This document shows, piece by piece, positions 12,001-24,000 of a stretch of 35,119 nt of DNA. This DNA is from Lentzea waywayandensis (GTDB lineage Bacteria > Actinomycetota > Actinomycetes > Mycobacteriales > Pseudonocardiaceae). Numbering within the stretch: position 1 is the first letter of the stretch; the number at the start of each line of letters is the position of its first letter. The notes beneath the pieces were generated by a model. That model made no database searches. It had not been told where the DNA came from and saw only the letters and a program-made list of their open reading frames with translations. The DNA is taken from NCBI RefSeq assembly GCF_900115955.1, contig NZ_FOYL01000023.1:25996-61114 (forward strand), written 5' to 3'. Both the position numbers and the translations under genes were made by a program.

Positions 12001-15000
12001 CCTGTCTCGCCTCCAGATCCAGCGCGCTGACCGAGCCCGGCTCCTGCGCCAGCCGCAGCTGCCGGTGGTACTCCCGCATCGAGTCCCACCACGCCGCCTT
12101 GGCGGTGTCGACCGCGGCCTGCAGGGCCGTCACGTCGGCGTTCGCGTCCACCGACAGAGCGCCTTCCAACGTGCCGACGGCGTTCGTCCACGTCTTGCTC
12201 GCCGCAGTGAAGTCGGAGACGGCCTTGACCAGCGGCTTCGGCAGCGGGCCCAGCAGCCGCTCGGCGGAGGACTCGCGCATCCGGACGAGGTAGGCGTTGT
12301 CGACGGAGACCCCGGCGACGCCGACCTTCGACGTGGAGCCCGGCTTCGTCGCCACGACCTTGAACTCGACGTCCGCGAGCACACCGCGCGACGACAGGCT
12401 GGGGTGGGGGGTGCGGTGGCTGAACCTCGGGTCGCGGCTGGAGGTGATCTCCGTGTAGACGTTGATGTTGACCGTCTTGTCCGGCCGGTTCGACGGCCCC
12501 GACCGCTCCAGCACGGCGAGCGTCTGCACGGACCCGAAGTCCTTCCGCGTGCCACCGGAGTGGTCGGTGCCACCGTTGCCGCGCAGCAGCCCACCCGCCG
12601 AGTACTCGCTGCCGGAGGTCAGTTCGACGGAGTCGCTCGCGGCGTCGCCGGTGAAGCTGTCCATCTCCACGCGGCCACTGGCGGACGCGAGCTTCGGGCC
12701 GGGCTTGAGCCGCGCGTGGAACTCGACATCGCGGTCGAGCCCCGCCACCGGGAACTTGAACAGGCCCGCGCGCATGGCCGGCATGCCCGCCTTCACGGTG
12801 GCGGGCGTGATGGCCGCGTCCACAGCCAGCGCGACCTTCGTGTCGACCGTGACGCCGGAGTTCACCAGTGCCACCTTCGCCGCGGCACGCAACGTCTTGA
12901 TCATGCCGAAGTAGTGCTCGACCTCGTAGTCGCCGGAGTCGGGGAGCGCGAGGCTCTTGTCGGCGTCCTGCCGCCACCCGGCGATGTCCTTCGCGTCGGA
13001 GGCGGGCAGCGTCCGGATCTCGCCCTCGGCGCCGAGCGGCTTCGTGCTGCCCGGTGGGAGCAGCGTCTCCTCGGGCATCTTCCGGATCTTGATCTGCTTC
13101 TCGACGACCTTGGAGACGACCGCGCCGTTGTTGGTGTTCTCCTGGCTGTCCTTGTCGAAGCCCAGCTTCCGTTCGATCTTGGCCGTCAGCTTGATGACAC
13201 CGGAGTAGGAACCCACGGGTCCGCGGATCGCGCCGTAGGAACCAGCTGACTGCGAGTGCGAATGCGACTCTGCGTGCGTCTGCGCCAGCGCGATGTAGCC
13301 AGCCCGCAGACCCACGGCGAGGTTGCCGGAGGTCGGCTTGGAGCCCTGGCCTCCTGGGTCCGAGAACTGCCCGTGCGCACGCACGACAGCGGCGACATCG
13401 ACGATGTTCTGGCCGAAGATTTTCTCGTCGGTCTCGCCGAAGGACACGATGGTGCGAGCCGCCAACTTGCGGACGATCTCGATCTCGCCGTCGGTCGGCA
13501 ACGTCGTCCACTCGCCCTCGACTGTGAACACGTAGGTGCGGCCGGAGAACCGGAACTCCACCCGCAGCGGCGTGCCCACGCCGCCGTTCATCACGGTGGT
13601 GAACATCTGGTGCACGTTGGACAGCAGCTCGTTGACCGCGCGTGTGTTGTTGTGCGAGCTGGTGAGCGGCGACTTCGGCAGCAGCTGCTCGGCCGCCTCT
13701 GCGCCGAGCTCCGGGTGGTCGGTGATCGCCTGGCGAAGGTCGTCGATCACCTCGCTGATGTCGATCTTGCCGACCACGCCGCCGATGCCCAGTGATGTGA
13801 CGTGCGGGTTCTGCATCGACTCCGGTGCGGGCAGCTTCTCCGCCGCGGGGGTCTCGTCGGCGTCCGAGCTGGCGTCCGACTCGATGTCCGGGATTTCCGG
13901 GAGCGCGTCGAGGTCGGGGATTTCCGGGAGCGAATCCAGGCTGGGGATCTGCGGGAACGTGTCCAGGTCAGGGAAGTACGGGCTGGCGGCGGCCCGGCGC
14001 TCGACGTCCTGGCGCTCCAGCTCCGCCAGCTGTTCCTCGGTCACCCACATCAGCACCGAGTCGTTCAACGTGAACGTCTCGCCCGCGGCGGCGAGTGGAG
14101 GTCGCGACTTGAGCTCGGCGAAGTCGAGGTTGCCGCGGACCTGCGTCTCGGCGACGACCGAGGCCTCCACGCCGACCGAGATCAGGATCCGCTTGGTCGG
14201 GTTCGGCGTGAAGTGGCTCTTCTCGATGCCCTGGATGCGCTGGGCGCGCTTGCGACCGAACCTCGCCGACCACGGCGAGAAGCTGAAGATGAACACACCC
14301 TCGGGAGCACCCTTGGCACCGCCTGCCATCGGGCCGGCGGTCCCGCTGATCGCGTCCAGGTTGGTGAGGTCGGCGCTCACCGATGTCGTGGCGCCCTTGC
14401 CCATGCTGACGGCGGTGCCGCTGACGGTGGTGTTCTTGGTCCGCTGGTACTCCTCTGGACCGAGTCGCCTGGGGTTGACCGGCTTCAGCACGACACCGGC
14501 GCGCGCGTGCACGTCGGCGCGGCGGCGTTCGTGCCCGATGCCCTCGACCACGTGCACCCTGCCGAAGATCCGCGGATCCTTGCGGAACGCCTCCGGGGAG
14601 AACTGGTCGGTGATCAGTTCGGCGTTGGAGCCGGTGCGCTGCGCGAAAGCCGGGTCGCCGGAGGCGCGGTCGAGCATCCGGAACACCGAGTCGACGATGT
14701 GCTCGGTGCCGGCGACGGACAGGACGTCCGCGCCCTCCACCGTCCGGTCCCCCTTGGGCAGATTGTCGATCAGCGTGTCGCCTGGCAGGTCCTGCGCCGG
14801 GGTCGGCGTGACCGTGATCGGGTCCGGCGCCCGGCCCGTCGTCACCAGGTGGTTCGGCACCAGCAGCTCGACGGGAACGGTCTGGCCGAGCGGGTCGGCC
14901 GGGTCGGACTGGTCCCGGGTCAGGCCGGCGAACGGGCCGGTCAGCACGACCGGCCGCACGTCCAGCCCGTGCCGGCCGGGCTTGCCGAGACTGATCCTGC

Positions 15001-18000
15001 GCAGCATCTTGTTCGTGCGGGTGTACGTCGTGACCTCGGGGATCAGCCTCAGGTCACCAGCGAAGTGCCGCATCGGCGTGTCGTTCTGGCCGCCCGCCTC
15101 GGTGAGCTTGGTGCCGGCGTGCTTGTGCTCGGTGACCTTGCCCGTGTCGTTGGCGATCGAGACCGACGACGACCAGGTGCGTCCCAGCCTCAGGGTCGCC
15201 AGGAACACGTTGGCGCCCTTGACTATGGCCCCCGTGATCCGCTTCTGGACACCGATGTCCGCAGTGGTGGACCGGTCGGTGGTGAAGGTGCGGGTCTCGT
15301 ACTCCTTGGTCCGGGTCTCCGTGGTGGAATCGACCAGTTCGATCTGCAGGTCGCCGTCGGCGAGGCTCTCCAATGTGGCCTTGATCCGAACCATCACGAC
15401 CGTGTCGGTGAACGGCCCCTGCTTGACCAGCGGCACAACCAGGCCCGGCCCGAGCAGTAGGTCGATCAGCTGCATCATCTGCTTGTCCGACATCCGCGAC
15501 TTGGCCGCGCGCTGCCGCCGCGTGGTGTCGTTGACCAGTGACTTGAGCCCCGCTGCCAGGTCGGGGTCGTCGAAGTACTTGATGAACTCCGACGAGCTGA
15601 AGTGGTACCAGCGGTGGTTCGGCACCTTGCGCAAGGTGTCGGCGATCGCCGCGTAGATACGGTCCTTGCCGCGGAACGAGTGGACCTTTGCACCCGCCAT
15701 CGACAACCCGGACTCCAGGTGCGCCGGCGCGAAGTGCGTTCGGTCATCACCCTTGCGGTACTCGGGCGCGTGCTCGTCGGGAGCGCGATCGACGATGCCT
15801 GAAGCCAGCGCGCGATCCAGCGTCGTCACCTGGGTACCGACGAGGTCGCCCTCCAGGAACACCGGCGGCTGGCCGAGCACGCGGACCTGCAACTGGTAGA
15901 CCGTCCTGTAGCGGATGAACCTGCCGCCGAAGTCGTGCTCGAACCGGATACCGGTCTCACGCTTGAACTTGCTGCTCCACGACCGCTCGTGGTTGACGCC
16001 GAGCAGACCGCCGATCGTCACGACGAACTTGCCGGCCGCCACGAACGTTCCGGCGAACACGCTGAGGGCACCACGCCGCCTGGCCGTCCACGTGTCGGTG
16101 CGGGCAGCCTTCGAGTTGTCCCAGTCGAGCAGGATAGATGTGTGCTTCTTGTCGTCGGTGTCCGCGATCTCCTCGATGATCTCGACCTTGCGCGCCACGG
16201 CCCGCATCTCGATCGCCGAACCCCTTCGGGGGATGTCCGCCGGGCTGCTCACCGGCCCCTTGATCAACGGGTCCGACCGCCGCCAGCTGGAGTCCGGGTT
16301 GTCGATCGGATCGGTCGTGACCATGCTCATCAGCTCGGCCTTGAAGTTCACGCGGTGCAGGAAGTCCTGCAGCACGTCCCGGCCAGGCGCGCCCACCTCG
16401 GTGATGTGCTTCGGCAGCATCTTGGCGACCTGGTCGAAGAACGACTCGCCCTCCGGTGTGTTGACCAGCAGCTCCTCCAGACCGAAGTCCTTCGGCGGCG
16501 GGCTGGTCAACGGCACGAGGCCGCGGCCGCCGTTGGCCCGCGGCGCCTTCGGATGGCCGAAGCGCAGCGTGCCGCCGAGACCTGCGTTCTCGCCGTGCTC
16601 GACCCGGCCGACGAGGTCCCGGTCCGCATCCCGCAACTCGAACTCGTAGGAGACGTCCACCTCGCTCACGCGCGGGTCGAGGTCGAGCAGCAACGACGCC
16701 CGCTTGTGCTCCTCGGAGACATCGCGCTGCATCTGCTGGTTGACGTTCGGCGTGCCCGACGGCGTGACGATGGCGAGCAACGGCGGCTGCGCCGTCACGG
16801 TGACGGGAAGGGAGAGCGACGATTCGGACGAGTAGTTGTGGTCGGCCCGGCGGAACCGCCGGTAGCGGGTCTCCGGAGGCATCGTCCAGCGAGGCTTGCC
16901 GGGCACGCCGTTGCCGGTCGTCCAGTCGAGCTTCGCCTTCGCCACCAGCGTGTGCGGCTTGCCGTCGATCTCCACGGTGAACTCGCGACCATCGCCGAGC
17001 ATGCTCGGGACGTCGTTCTTCATCGCCCGTTCGACGTGGTGCAGCCCCTTGATCTTCTGCTTGCGCCTGCCGGTCGGGAGAGAGTCCGGGCGGCCCTTCC
17101 CCTTGACCAGGACACGCTTTCCTTGCGGGAGCATGGCACGGAAGGCGCTCTCGATACTGATGCCCTTGACCTGGGTGTGCGGCATGGCCTCGCCGAAGCC
17201 CTCGCTGTTGACGAGGTAGTCGGGCATGCCTTCGAGGACCTGGTCCGACGACCCCCTCGGGTCAGGCCGGAAAGTGCTCTCGACGCCTTCCGCGTCCTCG
17301 TCCTGCTCGGCGAGGGTTTCCAGGCCGCCCGGGGTGTGCGTGGCCTTCGCGCCTTTCGTCGGCGTGCCCAGCCCGAGGTCCCACAGACCCTGCTCGTCCA
17401 CCCAGAGGTCGACCGGGGTGTCCGGGGCGCTGAGCAGCGAGCCGGACCAGACGTCGTTGACGGAAGTCTTGCGGTAGCTGGCTTTCACGTCCCACGTCGG
17501 CGTGGCGCGCACCCGGTAGCGCGGGCCGTCCGGCGTCCTGATCTTCTCCAGAAGCTGCCTGTCACGAAGGTCGAGCTTGATCGTCACCTTGGACAACGGG
17601 CCGGAGTCGGGTGTGATCACGCGGCCTTGTTCCGACATCGCCGCGCGCACGTTGTCGCTGCGCCAAAGCTCGGCCGGCGCGGTCGCGTTGACGATCTGTC
17701 GGGAGGCGGCCGGTGTCGCGGCCGGCCTGGTCGTGCGGCGGCGGGGCGGGTCGGCCGGGTACAGCAGCCGGGTGATCGTCTTGTGCAGCTCGACCGCAGG
17801 CGCGGGCTCCGCCCAGACGCTGGCGTTCTCGCTGAACCCGATGTGCCCCTTGCGCTTCTGGGCCCGTCGCAACGGCTCCTGGTTCTCCCGGATCGGCTCC
17901 GACTCCGGCGCCGGCGCGGCCTCGGCGAGCGCCTCCGTGACGGCGATCGACGAGTTGACGGCGCCTCGGATGACGGCCGTGCGGTTGAACTCGCCCAGCG

Positions 18001-21000
18001 GCGCGTCCATCGTGATCCGCAGGTCGTGGTTGAAGTGCGCCTGCGGCTCGGCCTGCACCTGGACGTCCGGCACCTCGTTGAGCGCGGTCGGGACAACGTC
18101 CGGGTTGAGATTCGCGCCGAAGATCTCGCCCTCGACCGGTGTCGTGTGCGGCAGGCCCTGCGCGGTGCGCCGGAAGTCGCCGGGGCCGAGCGTGGCGCGG
18201 ATGACGACGTCCTGCTCTACCTGGCCGAGCGGGGTGTCGGCCATGATCCGCAGGGTGACACCGCCGTTGAGGATCGCCTCCAGCAGGCTGGTCGGCGTGT
18301 CGCTGCTCAGCAGGTTCTGGACGGCCTGCTCGTTGAACTCCCGTGTGCTGATCTTTTCCGGGCGGGGCTCGGAGGTCAGTTTCCTACCGACGGTTTCGAG
18401 CGCAGCCTTCACCTTGTGCAGGAACGATTCCTTGGCCTGGAGCGCCCTGTGGCGGTCGTTGACCGCTTTCGTGACGGCCTGGGCGATCTGCTGCATCACG
18501 TCGGCCGCGTCATGGAACTCGACCTGCCCGCGGCCCTGCCCGATGCCGTGCGGCGCCTGGTATCGCGTGGTGTCGACCTCGACTTCGCCGTGGTCGTTGC
18601 CGGACTCGCCATCGCTGTCGAGCTCGCTGGCGAGCTCGCCGTCGCCGCTGGATTCCGTGTCTTCGTTGGACGTTTCGTCATGCAGCTCGGCCCGCTGGTG
18701 TTCCTCAACCCATTCGACGAACCCGTGCGCATTCTCCGTGGAGCCACCGTCCGCCAGGATCTGGAGAGAGACCAGGCTAGCGACGCCGACGTACCGGTTC
18801 GCCACAGCCGTCTCGCGCTCGGAGAGGTTCTGGAGCCGCTCGTCGCTCATCTCCGGGATGTCCCCGAAGACACTCTCCACGATCTCGAAGGCCGCATCGG
18901 TGATCTGGACACCGAGGTCCATCCGGCTGAGCTCCTCGTACGCCTCCTCCCACGCGACGGCGCGCTCGTCCTCGGTCCGGAAGTTCTTGCTGTCCAACCG
19001 ATCCAGGTAGTCCTGCACCACCATCTGCCGCTGCGCCCACTGAGCGAGCTCCTCGGCGTTCTCGGTGTCGCCACCGTCGGCGTAGATCTGCTCGGCGACC
19101 AGATCGCTGACGCCGGCGTGCGGCTTGCCGAAGACCGCCTCGACGATTTGGTCCGCTTTGGCGCGCATGTCCTTGTTCGCCGCCAGCCGACCGGCAACGG
19201 CGGCGAACTCCGCGTCCCAGTCACCTGTGTAACCCACGCCGGCCGGGTGTAGGTGGGCCAGGCGGTAGCGGAAGTCGAGGATGGCGTCGTCATCCGCGAC
19301 AGACCGTGTGTCATCAACGTCCTCGTCAACGTGCGGACCGTCGTACTCGGGGTCCGCATCGCTCACGAGGCTGTTGAAGGACGGCAGGTCGTTGATCGAC
19401 GAGGCGTCACCAGCGCGCGTGACGCTGCCGACGACCGGGACCTCGCTCTCGGACTCGTCCTCGAACCCTGCTTCGGGTTCCGCCTCGGACTCAGGCTCGG
19501 TGTCGGCGCCGAACTCGACCCCTGTCTCCGCGGCGTCAATCTCCGCAGCGTCATTCACCGCCGGTAGGAACTGGGCCGCCGCCCAATGCGCCAGTTCCTG
19601 TGGTGCGAGCGTCACCGTGTGGTCGTCGTACACGATCTGCTCGGCGACGAGATACATGACGCCGATGTGAAGGAACTCGTCATGGTCCTCAGAACCGGTC
19701 AGCTCAACACCGAACGCCTCCTCGACAAAGCCCTGCGCGACGTCCAACGCGGTCGCGGGATCGACCTTGTTGGCGACCGCGAACCCCTCAAACTCCGTCA
19801 TGGCCCGGCCGATCTCGGTGTCCCAAGCGGTGATCAGGTCGTCGGCGATCTCCCCGTCGCCGCGCTCGAGGTGGGCCAGCCGGTCATGGAAGCCGGCATC
19901 GACAGCGCCGTCGTGCTCCAACTCCCCGGAACCGTCGTCGGTGCGCGCTTCGTCCGAGAACTCCTCGTCCTCGGCCTGGTCTTCGTCGGAGTCGCCGGCC
20001 AGTTGCACGGAGCCGATCCACGACTGGGCGTCCTCGTCGTTCCGCGGCGCACTCTCCAGGTCGGCGATGTCCACGATCCGCTGACCCAGCCAGTGCGCCA
20101 GCACGAGGGCCCGGCCTTCGAGACCGTTGTCCGCCTGCATCTGCTCGTCGACGATCCCCTCGATCCAACCGCGACGCTGCTCGAAGTTCTTCTGGACGTC
20201 ACCCTCGAACTCGATGTCACCCAACGCCTCCGTCACGAACTCACGCGCCCGTTCCAGATGCGGCTGCGGACCTTCGATCGACGCGTGCCCAAGCAGCGCC
20301 TCGTCCCATGCCGCAGCCCAGGCGGCGTCACGCTCGTCCACGCGGTAGAGGTGGACGAACTGGTTCCGGATCGGCGCCGAACCCACGACCTGCCACTGTT
20401 CAGCCGCCCACGCGGCGACCTCCAGTGCGTTGACGGTGACGTCACCGCCGTCATTGAGGATCTGGTCCATGACCAGGATCTCCGTGTCGGCCCGAAGATC
20501 GGCCCGGCGGCGCTGCGTGTCGGCAGGCCCGAACACCCCGGCTACTACCCCACTCGCCCGCGCAAGCGCTGCGGTGGTGGTGGTCTCGTCCTCGTTCCTC
20601 GCCTCGACGTCCGCGACGACGCTGTTCCACCACTGCGTCCAGTCCTCGTCGGTGTCGAACTCCCCGCGCCGGAAGTCGATCAGCGGGCGCGAATCGGGGG
20701 CGTCGTCATCTTCGTCCACATCGGACTCATCGGTCTCGGACCTGTCGGTCTCCGACTCGTCGTCCGTGCCGTGGTCGGTACCTCTCTCACCCTCTTCTTC
20801 GGCGGCATCATCGTCGTCAGCCCCGTTGGTCTCATCGGGCTCGGTACCGTGCTCGTCGTCCTGCGGGTCATCGTCGCTCTCGAACTCATCGTCCCCCACG
20901 GGCGAGTCCTCAGTCACAAAGTCGCCTGCAGAAGCCTCGACCGGCGCGGACCATTTCGAGATCAGGTCCTCGATGAACGCGGCCCGCTGAGGAGCCTTGT

Positions 21001-24000
21001 CCCGCAACGTCTCTGGTTCGAGGAAGTGGAACATCGCCGTCTCGGCGAAGTCCTCGTCCGAGTCGGTCGCGCCGTAGCGGGTGACCGGCCGCTCACCCTG
21101 GAAGGCAGGCCAGCCGTCCTCGGTCCACGTGCCGACGGCCGAGTTGAACGAAGCCAGGTCGCCACGTAGCCGTTCGGCGATCCGGCCGGCGTTGAACTGG
21201 GTCGCCGGACCGCTGAAGACGGCAGAGTTCCCAGCCCTGATGGCTTCGATCGCGGCGGCGTGCCGCGGCGCGCGTGAGCGGAACGCGTCCGGGTCCTGCA
21301 GCGCGGCCGCGATCGACTTGTGGAAGTCGTCGAACGCCGACTCGGCACCGTCGACCGGGGGTTCGGCGTCGTCCGCCAGCACCGGCCGTTCGCCGGTCTC
21401 GTCCCAGCTGCCGAACGCGCTGCGGAACCGCTCACCGTCGTAGTCGACCAGGGCATGCGCGAGCTCGTGGGCGACGAGACCCTCAATGCCCCGCCGACCA
21501 CCGTTCCGCCCGAGCGCGAGCGCCGAACTGAAGATGTTGAGGCCCCTGAAATCCGTGTAGTGGGCGCCGAGCACGCCGAATGCGATCCCCGAGCCCCCGA
21601 GCCTGATGCCGAAGGTGACCGCGCTGACCGTCTTGATCTCCTGCTCGGCGTCCGCGCGGCTGGAGTTCGCGCGCCGGTCGCCGAGAATCGGGGCGTAGTG
21701 GACGAACCCGTCCCGGAGGCCGAGCAGCTCGTCGATCTTCCACGCACGAGGGCGGACGGCGTCGCGATCGGCAGTGGACGCGTCCGGTTCGGCTGCCAGC
21801 TGCGCGTCGACACCAGCCTGCGAGTCGAACACGACCCCGTGGTCCTGCTGGACCTGCTCCATGATCGCGACAGCCTCGGCGATCACAGTGTCAGCGTCGG
21901 CATCGAGCGGAACGTACACCCGCTCGTGGGAGAAGGGCCCCGGCAGCGGCACTCCCCACGGCGCCGTGCCGCGGCTTGTCATTGCCCAGTGAGCGAACTG
22001 GCGCGCTGCCGTACGGCGCATCGGGGGCGACAGGTCGCGGTTCTGAGCCATCCGCACTGCGGCCATGGTCACGATCCCGTGCAGCCGCTTGTTCTCGACC
22101 TGTCCGTCAGGCCCCATGACGGCGACGTCCTCGTCGGAACGAACCCGGTTGATCCCGGTGGCGACGTAGGCGGACACCAGCAGCGTCTCAGCGTTCGGCA
22201 GCGTGGCGAGTTGTTCTCGTGCGGCAGAGATTCGCGCGTCCCACGCGGCGTTCCAGTCCGTCTCGTTCGAGTAGCGCGCGGGATCGAGATCGGCGTAGAT
22301 CGCGTCGAAATCGTGCAGAGGCACCACAGGCACGGTGGGCGGCGCGTTGTCGTCCACCGGGAGCGTCAGAAGATCATCCTGGTCCCCCGTCACGGACATC
22401 GCGGGCGAGACGAACCTGGGATCCTCGACAGGGCTGTCTGTGCGGCCGATCCAGTCGCTCTCACTTTCGCTGTCGTACCCGTAGTCGAGTGCGGTCGGCC
22501 GGTCCGAGTCGTCACCGAACTCGCTGTCCGAGTCAAACCCCGGCGGGATGAACGGCGGCAGGTCGTCGTCAACCTCCGAGCTTTGGTCGAAGTAGAAGAA
22601 ATCGTTCAGCGGAAGCGCGACGGCCTCCTTCAACACCTCGTAGGCCGTCGTGACACCGAACTCCGGCTGCTGCTCATGACGGGGCCGGTCGTCCGCGAAG
22701 GTTGCCGGGTCCTGGTCGAGGATCTTGTAGGACATGTGCTCGGCGAGACCGTCGAAGATCTCCGAGTTCAGCGCATGGTCGAGCACCGGCCCATTCGCAC
22801 CGAGGTCGCCGTCGCGCGCCATGGACACGACGTGGATCAGTGGCAACCAACCGGCGCTGCCCAACCCTGCGTTGTCACCGGTCCGCTTGATCCCCAGCGC
22901 CCGCACGTCCACGTCGAGCTCGCGTTCGCCGGTCAGGTGCGACTGCAGGTGGGACTGCACGGACAGCAGAGTGCGACCGGACTGCGTGTAGTCGATCAGC
23001 AGCACGTCCTTGTCGGGGTCCAGGTCACCGAGGAACTCGCTGAAGTGACTGGACAGCATCGCCTGCTGGCCGGCGTTCATCGACGTGGTGAACCCGCCGG
23101 TCTCACCGGTGGACGACGCGGGCGCGGGCCGGAAGCCCGACAGCGGGAACGAGACGGCGTCGTGCCCCCGGTTCTGCAGCACCGCGATCACCGGTGCCGG
23201 GCTCCGGCCGACGCCGACATAGCTGTATTCGTCCGGCGGGTACTTCGTGGTGATCAGGTCCGACAAGTCGTTGATGGCCTCGACGACGGCCTGCTGCCGC
23301 TCCACATGCTGGTCCGCCGCGAAGTCGCGCAGCGCGGTCTGGAAGTGCGCGGCGTCGTCGATGTCGTACACGGTGACACGGCGGTCACCATTGTCCCTGC
23401 TGTACAAGAGCTTCTCGATGGCGGCGTCGACGTCACCGGACGCCGGGATCTCGATCCCGTTGTCCGCCAGCCAGTTCCGCGCCATCAACGGGGTCAGGCC
23501 GACGCTGCGGGTGTCGTCTACGCGCAGCCGCACCAGGTCCGACGGCTGGTTCGGCGCCAGGGTGTACAGCCCGGACTCGCCGTGCTGGACACGCACGTCC
23601 TCCTGGCCCGGCCGTGGGAGGTAGGAGTCGATCCGCACCTCGAGCGGCGTCCTGGTGTCCTCGACGCCCTGCGGCAACGCGTCGGCGAGGTACTCCGACA
23701 GGTCTGCCGCTGCGTCGATGTCGCCGAGCAGGCCGGCGTCCTCGTGCAGCTGCGCCGCGACGAACACCATCGCGGCCAGGTAGCGGTCGGCGTCCGCCTG
23801 CTCCAGCGCCGTCAGGCCGGGACCGAAGTCGGCAGGCTGCAGGTGGTGTTGCGCGACGACGAGCGCCGCCATCGCCATCGCCGGCTCCTGCTCGGCGCCG
23901 GAGAGCGCGTCGAACCTCGTGGAGGTCTTGGAGATCCGTGTGTTCCACGCGTCCCGCCACTCGCCCTCGGTGGCGAACCCGTCCCGCCGGAGCCCACCGA

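Noticed and set aside
11712..13511. Minus-strand frame of 599 codons, and others at 6993-8024, 5943-6704 and 30216-31154
   Set aside because: Same strand but a different frame from the giant gene. The products are Arg/Gly/Ala/Asp-rich with typical out-of-frame composition, while the giant frame keeps domain motifs through the same bases.
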